Positions 58,301 through 64,000 of a stretch of DNA of 64,000 bases are shown in pieces; position 1 is the first letter of the stretch; each line of letters opens with the position of its first letter. The stretch is taken from the NCBI RefSeq assembly GCF_000315915.1, contig NC_020186.1, positions 2,170,001 through 2,234,000 on the forward strand, given 5' to 3'. A program made the translations under genes and the position numbers. This stretch comes from Henningerozyma blattae CBS 6284. Its lineage: Eukaryota; Ascomycota; Saccharomycetes; Saccharomycetales; Saccharomycetaceae. The notes below the pieces were generated by a model, which saw only the letters and a program-made list of their open reading frames with translations, searched no databases and was not told the DNA's origin.

Positions 58301-60651
58301 GTGTTGATCCTGAACAACAAATTGGTACAATTGACCAATTTTTAGAAACGGTTCAAAAGGCAGACGATGAAATAGATCAAATTGCACTTCAAAGTCGAAA
58401 ATCATTACAAAAAATGCAACGGAAAAAATATGGTCCAAGATTTTCATTTGATAATATTCCTCAAGGAGCAACGCCAAGGTCGTCTGCAATAAATAGGGTT
58501 ACAAGTGGAGATTCAGGCTATAACTCTGATGACGAGTTGAAGAAAAATACAACAGGTGTCAAGGAGTTTTCGAGAATACCGACAAATGATTATAATCCAA
58601 CAGAATATGAGGATGAAATGTTTGAATATATTGGCAGCGATGAGTTAATCACTAATGAGGAATACGTAATAGAAAAAACTTTACAGGCAATCGATGACTT
58701 CTCAACTGATGGGTTAAGAACTTTATTGTATGCTTATAAGTGGATAAACATCGACGAGTATAATGCCTGGGCTGAAAAATACCATCACGCAAACATTTCC
58801 ATTGAAGATAGAGCTGAGAAAATTCAGGAGGTTGGTGGTGAAATTGAGGAAGAATTATACCTTGTTGGTGCTACTGCGATTGAAGATAAATTACAAGATG
58901 GTGTGCCTGAAACAGTTCAAAAGATTAGAAGGGCAGGAATTAAGATTTGGATGCTTACTGGTGATAAGCGAGAGACTGCTATTAACATTGGTTATTCTTG
59001 TAAAATGATTTATGATTATTCTACAGTAGTTGTCTTAACCCTTGCAGATGAAAATATTATTTCTAAAATGAACGCTCTTTCTTTAGAACTCGCCTCAGGT
59101 AATATTGCGCATTGTGTTTTAGTTATAGATGGAGCTACTTTAACTATGTTTGAAGGAAATCCCACATTAATGTCTGTCTTTATTGAAGTATCCACTAAGA
59201 CTGACTCAGTCATATGCTGTCGTGCCTCTCCTTCTCAAAAAGCATTATTAGTGTCGAATATAAGAAATACTGACAGAAGTCTGGTTACCTTGGCAATTGG
59301 TGACGGAGCTAATGATATCGCGATGATTCAATCTGCAGATATTGGTGTTGGTCTAGCTGGTAAAGAAGGGTTACAAGCATCTCGTTCATCTGATTATTCC
59401 ATTGGTCAATTTAGATTTTTGTTAAAATTGTTATTTGTTCATGGGCGTTACAATTATATTCGTACTGCTAAATTTATATTGTGTACCTTTTTCAAAGAAG
59501 TTACTTTCTATCTAACCCAGGTAATGTATCAAAGATATACCATGTTTTCAGGTTCCTCATTGTATGAACCGTGGTCTTTATCTATGTACAATACTTTGTT
59601 TACCTCACTTCCAGTCTTATGTATTGGTATTCTTGAAAAAGATTTAAAACCAATTACTTTATTATCAGTGCCTGAATTATATACGATTGGTAGATTATCA
59701 AAGGGGTTTAATCTACTAATGTTCCTTGAGTGGTGTATCTTGGCAGCATGTCATTCTGCAGCCATTTTTTTCTTAAGTGTAGTAATTTGGGGTCAAAGTT
59801 CACTTTCTGATAATTCGACTTATCCACTAGGTGTCATAAATTTTACGGCAATTATTTTTTTGGTTAGTTTTAAGACTCAATTTTTAGAAATGCGCAATCG
59901 AAACTGGATTGCGTTTGTATGTGTGTTATTATCAGCGGGCGGTTGGTTAGTTTGGTGTGTTTCTTTACCTATCTTGCACCCTATTGATAAAATATATGAT
60001 GTCAAGTATGGGTTTTTACGCCACTTTGGCAGAGACATAACATTTTGGTGCACTTGCTTTGTTCTTACAATGCTATCGCTATCAGTAGATATTGTCTTTC
60101 AAACTTTTAAAGTAATGGTATGGCCATCTGATTCGGATGTTTTTGCAGTATTGGAAAGGCGTGGAGATATGAGAAAGAAATTAGAATTTGGTGCATATAA
60201 TGAAATGAAACAAGGTTGGGAATGGGATCATGATCCAAGCTCCTTTCAAAAGTATAAAGAAAAAGTAACTTTCCGTAAATCAAGAGAAAGTTCTCCGCTT
60301 GCAAGTGATGATATCACTTCAAATTCTTTAGACAAATCACAAATTAATCGTAAAGTAGAGGGTGGAGCTGAAAACTCTAAATCAGATGGTGCAAAATCTG
60401 AAAATATTAACTTGAAATATGATCCTTCTGAATATGAAATGTTACCAAGTGGTAAGCTGATTAAAATCTCGGAATTGACCGAGCAGACTTTATCTCATCC
60501 TAGTAATTCTTTATATGGAGAAAATCATGAGCAACAAGGAGCTGGCAGTAAGTTAACTTCAAAAATCACTAAAAAATTAAGATTTAAATTAAATTATGAG
60601 GAAGAAGATGTTGACGCTATTATTGAACAGAGAATGAATGATTTAGAGTAG
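55321..60651 (+). CDS. DNF3: Dnf3-type P4-ATPase, phospholipid flippase
   Basis: At least 1776 residues. A P4-ATPase that moves aminophospholipids across membranes of the trans-Golgi and post-Golgi vesicles. It resembles Dnf3 more than Dnf1/Dnf2: DGRHIPIVL (about 19-27), ITSSRYTIYTFFPRQVYAQFSKLANIYFF and MIPGWSTTGTYTTIIP. Motifs are the actuator ALDGETNLK (about 257-265), phosphorylation site DKTGTLT with Asp579, nucleotide-binding SSSPDELALV and CKGADNV, hinge TGDKRETAINIGYSC and GDGANDIAMIQSADIGVG. About ten membrane segments are visible. Long Ser/Asn-rich inserts occur after DPNIDLYNFEGNL and after the phosphorylation site. The ATG leaves only about 18 residues before DGRHIPI, whereas S. 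cerevisiae Dnf3 has a much longer leader. The same frame is open for 68 codons upstream, so the N-terminus may extend. Confidence 0.95.
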   Translation: MADLDFSFIYSRRAKHTVDGRHIPIVLNKDSEFYKEFAIPPKNKNKNKKSHHRKLRDERSGKAYISNVITSSRYTIYTFFPRQVYAQFSKLANIYFFAIAVLQMIPGWSTTGTYTTIIPILIFMGISMAREGYDDYKRHRLDKEENRKTCKVLQKNIDSFHFDMTEHLSDSDDPFEYDRFDFEDSNDPNFDKKNLMTFNTFHQIIIFKLRKNFWYDLSVGDIVLLSHDDWVPADLLLLTTDNINNECYVETMALDGETNLKCKTSHPKINSLANDADKLANMQVEITVEDPNIDLYNFEGNLDLSPHIKRNQNPSNNTITIRNDDSNSSNKSNAQPTEIQYSEQGSRMETINSNIFSNTNSFQLEDSKNKIEENVAKKIVSVEENTNNLDLYSTNIELLNTPPTRESDTQTKYPLTSDNVMYRGSIVRNTSHALGIVIFTGEETKIRMNALKNPRTKAPKLQKNINIIVAFMVFVVAMVSFFSYLGHDIERRKYVDNDHAWYLWKEDAGAAATIMSFIIMYNTMIPLSLYVTMEIIKVFQGKFMEWDIDMYYAENDTPCESRSATILEELGQVSYIFSDKTGTLTNNKMLFKKFSIAGSSWEHVVVTKQDEVTKELSMRNYNSRANSGLFGSSKSTVAFGNPLQKTSSDLDVISVDDNTILNQLGITKQVTKDLKENGFVPTISVDDLPPARTSVEYKGNSNATYTGRPSMRALYGDGIRRSIGATAKKSLSTSRRSSRLSRNSSAKNIEIENESINNSSDEEINSIPDLKTSFELIHFIQSFPETIFAKKAKFFILSLALCHTCLPRRKHLKNKNGNFDPKEDIIEYQSSSPDELALVTAARDLGYVVYNKNAQVLTIKSFPNGFENDPVLEDYEILNVVEFNSHRKRMSVLVKVPNESNRILLICKGADNVILDRLTDNHIVQDKIDELEANTRDRKETKAEVILQHKKSLERMAFENDVVDPLRNSISMDAEASLSLQAAKKSLLKKSNYRVDPEQQIGTIDQFLETVQKADDEIDQIALQSRKSLQKMQRKKYGPRFSFDNIPQGATPRSSAINRVTSGDSGYNSDDELKKNTTGVKEFSRIPTNDYNPTEYEDEMFEYIGSDELITNEEYVIEKTLQAIDDFSTDGLRTLLYAYKWINIDEYNAWAEKYHHANISIEDRAEKIQEVGGEIEEELYLVGATAIEDKLQDGVPETVQKIRRAGIKIWMLTGDKRETAINIGYSCKMIYDYSTVVVLTLADENIISKMNALSLELASGNIAHCVLVIDGATLTMFEGNPTLMSVFIEVSTKTDSVICCRASPSQKALLVSNIRNTDRSLVTLAIGDGANDIAMIQSADIGVGLAGKEGLQASRSSDYSIGQFRFLLKLLFVHGRYNYIRTAKFILCTFFKEVTFYLTQVMYQRYTMFSGSSLYEPWSLSMYNTLFTSLPVLCIGILEKDLKPITLLSVPELYTIGRLSKGFNLLMFLEWCILAACHSAAIFFLSVVIWGQSSLSDNSTYPLGVINFTAIIFLVSFKTQFLEMRNRNWIAFVCVLLSAGGWLVWCVSLPILHPIDKIYDVKYGFLRHFGRDITFWCTCFVLTMLSLSVDIVFQTFKVMVWPSDSDVFAVLERRGDMRKKLEFGAYNEMKQGWEWDHDPSSFQKYKEKVTFRKSRESSPLASDDITSNSLDKSQINRKVEGGAENSKSDGAKSENINLKYDPSEYEMLPSGKLIKISELTEQTLSHPSNSLYGENHEQQGAGSKLTSKITKKLRFKLNYEEEDVDAIIEQRMNDLE

Positions 60652-61451
60652 TATGAACAGACATTTTTTACGCTGGTTTTGTTTTTTCATCATTTTTTCT
60701 TGTTTCAGAAACTTTTGTAACATTTATTTGTTTTAATTTTCTTTAAAAATAATGCCATTTGATAGAGCTTTTTATTGATGCTTTGATTGTAATGAATTTT
60801 ATTATTCTTTTTTTTGGAGTTATTATTTACCTTAATTGTATATGTTAAAACAAAAAAAAATTGAATAGACAAAATTATTCTCAAAGTTCTTAAGTAGTAC
60901 TTTGAGATACATGGTGCAATAAAAGAAAAATTGCTTATTATAGATGAGGAATGTATTATATTATTAGACTAATAATGAAAGTGTATATAGATATACAATA
61001 TTTTTATCAAGTAACTAGAGTTGAAATATGAATGATGCGCAATTAAGATACTACTATCTGGTTGACACAATGATAAGGAGTTTAAATAGGTTAAAAAAGA
61101 AGTTGAGGGTATATCAAATATTAGCAACAAATATTACAAAATTACCGGGTGATGACTAATTAGCTGTCATAATACTTTATTAGATCAGTTTACTTAGATG
61201 CCTAATCAGAAATATGTAGGTCTTTCAAAACCAAAATTGCATATAAAGATAATATGGATAAATATAACGCAGCTTATTAAATGGTATCAAAATTTAAAAC
61301 GTTTTTATGTTACATTCAAATTACTCTTAAGCTGGTAACCTCTCGTCCTCCCCTGTTGAAAATTCATGAACTTATAAAATAAAAATTTGAAACAAAAATA
61401 AATATCGAAACAAATGAATGAATTACTGATTAGAATTAAAAATTTTGGTAT
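60652..61451. other. Convergent 3' region DNF3 / HLJ1
   Basis: AT-rich, with A/T runs near 60700-60860. CAAAGTTCTTAAGTAGTACTTTG (60878-60900 region; AAAGTTC...GTACTTTG) forms a short imperfect hairpin. No gene was recognised. The gap (0.8 kb) is fairly long for convergent yeast genes. Confidence 0.45.
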
Positions 61452-62135
61452 TTAACCGAAAAGGAACTTTTCTATGAAGGGTATTAGTAAGAATACAATT
61501 ATAGGTAAGGCCATTTTTAATAATTCAATAGAATTGAGCGGTTGTGGTTCAGATTGTTCTTGCTGTCTTTGCTGATGTGCTCTTCTAGCATTGTTGAAGG
61601 CTGCTCTTCGAGTATCATTAGTATACATCCTAAAACCATTTGGAGTTGGGCCAAATGAAAATCCTCTTACATCACCAAATGGGCCACCAAATGCATTACC
61701 AAATGGGCTACCTTGCATATTAAAGAATAAATCGAAAAGGTCCTCTTGTGGATTTCTACCACGCTGGAAAAACATGTTTTCAAAACTCGAGGGCATATTC
61801 CCATGATTATGTCCACGAAATCCAGATGCGGTTGCTGAACTCTCTGGTACACTTCTATCATCAGGGTCTCTACCGATTCTGTCAAATAAAACTCTCTTCT
61901 TTTCATCACCTAGTACTTCAAAAGCTCGATTTATTCTCTTAAAAGCCTCGCTTGCCTTAGGATGTGGATTTTTGTCAGGATGCAACTTAATAGCCAATTT
62001 TCTATAAGATTTCTTAATTTCATTATCTTGTGCTGTTTTATCAACCTTTAAAATATCATAGAAAGCATGTTTATCTTTTGAAAGTACTTCTAAAGCTATC
62101 TTTTCTTGTTCTGCACTAAATGAAGCTGTTGACAT
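61452..62135 (-). CDS. HLJ1: Hlj1, ER-membrane J-protein
   Basis: 227 residues (S. cerevisiae Hlj1 224). A type-I Hsp40 co-chaperone anchored in the ER membrane with a cytosolic J domain. It stimulates Hsp70 (Ssa1) in ER-associated degradation. The J domain starts at about residue 23 (HAFYDILKVDKTAQDNEIKK), with HPD at 52-54 and FDRIGRDPDD after it. A Gly/Phe/Asn-rich middle (about 103-180) contains FGNAFGGPFGDVRGFSFGP. The single C-terminal hydrophobic segment (about 209-225, MALPIIVFLLIPFIEKFLF) is the tail anchor. HLJ1 (YMR161W) and DNF3 (YMR162C) are adjacent and convergent in S. cerevisiae as well. Confidence 0.95.
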   Translation of the reverse strand: MSTASFSAEQEKIALEVLSKDKHAFYDILKVDKTAQDNEIKKSYRKLAIKLHPDKNPHPKASEAFKRINRAFEVLGDEKKRVLFDRIGRDPDDRSVPESSATASGFRGHNHGNMPSSFENMFFQRGRNPQEDLFDLFFNMQGSPFGNAFGGPFGDVRGFSFGPTPNGFRMYTNDTRRAAFNNARRAHQQRQQEQSEPQPLNSIELLKMALPIIVFLLIPFIEKFLFG

Positions 62136-64000
62136 CTCTATGATATGTGAAAAAAATTATAATATAGTTGGTTGTAAGTATGGTTAATACAAACTAGCTA
62201 AGCCTTCGAAAAGTTTATTTGTATAGGATAAATATGCGTTACTAATTTCTAAAGCACAATAAACTTTTAAAATTAGATTATTGTGGTTTAAATTTTAGAG
62301 ATAATATTCGATATTGTACCTTTACAATAAACGAACACGACTAATAAAACATCACAGTCAATAATAGAAGTCGCCGTACAGTTACTTTGTATGGTGTTAA
62401 TTGATTTCAATATCGTTTTTTGCATCCAACAATCGCATCCCGATGCGTTTCTTCTTCTAGAAAAAAGCACTCACGTGCAAAATTATTTTAAAAGATGAAG
62501 TACATAATTAGTTAATCAAAATTTTTTTTAAAAGGTAGTCTGTGATACCAAGATAATTAATTGTACTAACTTTGGTTTTATTTGACTAGTAGTCGAACTG
62601 TTCAAAATATTGTTGCTCATAGTTTAATTCTTAGTTAAGTAATCTGTTTGAATAATTATTATATTATTATTATAAAAAATCTCCTTGCTTCTTTCAAAAA
62701 TGAATATATAATGTATACAGGATATACAATGAACGGTTATAAACTTTTGGGAATTGACTGTCTGATATTAAAATAGAACCTATCACATGCTAATACCTTC
62801 TTAATATCACTACTTGGGTATTTCTAATAGTGAGGCCACGTATGCTTAATGCATGTTGGATTATTTATTATATTAAGTTGTTATTAGTTGTTGTAAAAAG
62901 CCACAATTACAACTAAATTCATACTTTATTAGCTGTTAACACAAACCTACGACTTATGACACATAATGCCACAGCTCTGACATTATTTTAACTGAAAAAA
63001 TATATTTTTTTATTACAAAATTTTCAAATTTTTATTAATTTTTTAATTTTTGGAATGATCCAACAAATTCAATAAGATAAAATAAAATTACGACATTAAC
63101 AACCAAATGTTAAAATATTTGTATATAAAGTTTTAAAAGATAGGTCTCTTTTTATTTTAATAAGATATATATATATATATGTAGTTTGATTTTGTGGTTA
63201 ATTAAGCTTTAAGAAAGTAATATTGAAATTTTTAAATCGTGATTCAAAATTAAGCGGCAATATTGCTATTTACTATGATAAATTCATAAAGCTGGTTGAG
63301 TAACTTTTCAGATAACATTATTTAAATTTCAGTATAGATTAAAAAAGCTTATCGGAAGTATAAGTTGTATTAATATTAGAGTCCGACATTATTTAGAGAA
63401 TAATTCTGTTGTTAATAGTAAAGTTATATTTTAGAAACCTCCTACCCTTCTGAGTAGGAATAAAATATATAAAAATAAATATAAGAAATACAAACCTATA
63501 AACGAATTTACGCAGACTATTTATACGTTTCAATTTTGGATGAGAAGAGCCAATTCATGTTCTATACCTAATGAAAATATTTTCACTTAACTTACCTGTT
63601 TAGTGCATCATGATAATTATAATTAGATATATAATATTATGACACATCATTTACTTCAATAGTTAATCTTATTACACATGAATTACCTAATTGGGATTTT
63701 ATTAGTATTATTATTTGTACATCATACTCTTCTATTATTCCTAAACTAGTAATTATTACTTGTTTACGCATAAAGACCTATTATATTTATTAACATTCAT
63801 TTTCAACAAAAGCAAATTCGAATTGAAGAATCCTTAAAGAATACTGATATATGTTGAAATAGAAACTGTTTACATATAAAAAATGCATATTAATTTAAAA
63901 AAAAGTGTATATTGTGTAATAACCTATATTTTTGACAGGTAGCTAATACTTAAAAACTGTAAAATCACATATAACTGTAATAAATACACTGTAAATTTTA
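62136..64000. other. 1.9-kb AT-rich right end, no gene recognised
   Basis: The HLJ1 promoter occupies the first few hundred bases (CTCACGTG at 62471-62478 is an E-box-like CACGTG site). The rest is strongly AT-rich with a (TA)n tract at 63165-63180. An Sm-like AATTTTTGG lies at 63044-63052 on the plus strand, but nothing upstream resembles a snRNA or telomerase RNA. No open frame of note reaches the window edge. Confidence 0.5.

Noticed and set aside
63044..63052. Sm-site-like AATTTTTGG suggesting a snRNA or telomerase RNA
   Set aside because: No template-like repeat, snRNA core or conserved stem was seen in the preceding 900 bases. The motif is common in AT-rich DNA.

Overview
The window is nuclear DNA of a budding yeast of the Saccharomycetaceae. 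It is AT-rich and its genes appear intron-poor. Almost every long reading frame has a recognisable Saccharomyces cerevisiae counterpart, often with Asn/Ser/Gln-rich extensions. Gene order is a mosaic of S. cerevisiae sister regions, with orientations kept: chromosome XIII genes (TIF34, SIP5, CIN4, GAT2, RRB1, DLT1, EPO1, ASI1, then MLH1, DNF3, HLJ1) alternate with their whole-genome-duplication partners on IV (SERF-type gene, SUB2, MRK1, MDH3) and XII (SMF3, RPL15A, ADE16, AAT2). MSS2 and GPI10 come from another sister pair (IV/VII). Many genes expected between these are absent and several gaps are very long. This suggests a post-duplication yeast outside Saccharomyces that lost a different set of duplicates (for example the Vanderwaltozyma/Tetrapisispora or Kazachstania/Naumovozyma lineages). 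The species is not determined. Family, gene-order and length comparisons come from memory; no search was run.

Layout: 0-1.1 kb, a GC-rich DUF1766/Mug113-like gene, probably incomplete. 1.6-7.2 kb, TIF34, a SERF-family gene and a strongly diverged SUB2-like DECD helicase. 7.9-19.1 kb, five leftward genes: SIP5, a GSK3-type kinase, peroxisomal MDH3, CIN4 (with an apparent one-base frameshift) and a very long GAT2. 19.1-24.0 kb, an exceptionally long divergent gap. 24.0-31.0 kb, RRB1, SMF3, DLT1 (rightward). 31.6-36.2 kb, EPO1 and a small repeat protein (leftward). 38.0-42.0 kb, RPL15 and ADE16/17. 43.2-49.1 kb, ASI1 (leftward), AAT2 and MSS2 (rightward). 49.2-54.1 kb, GPI10 and MLH1 (leftward). 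55.3-62.1 kb, DNF3 (rightward) and HLJ1 (leftward). The last 1.9 kb holds no recognisable gene.

Functionally this is housekeeping content: translation (eIF3i, uL15-neighbour eL15), ribosome assembly (RRB1), mRNA export (SUB2-like), purine synthesis, peroxisomal redox shuttle (MDH3, AAT2), nuclear-envelope ubiquitin ligase, GPI-anchor synthesis, mismatch repair, lipid flipping and ER chaperoning. I found no mobile element, CRISPR, tRNA or rRNA gene. No new multi-gene system is evident. The observations most worth a second look are the diverged SUB2 copy at the ancestral SUB2 locus, the reading frame that continues upstream of the DNF3 ATG, the CIN4 frameshift, the AAT2 that lacks a peroxisomal tail, the 4.9-kb GAT2-RRB1 gap, and a GC-rich structured island in front of RPL15.
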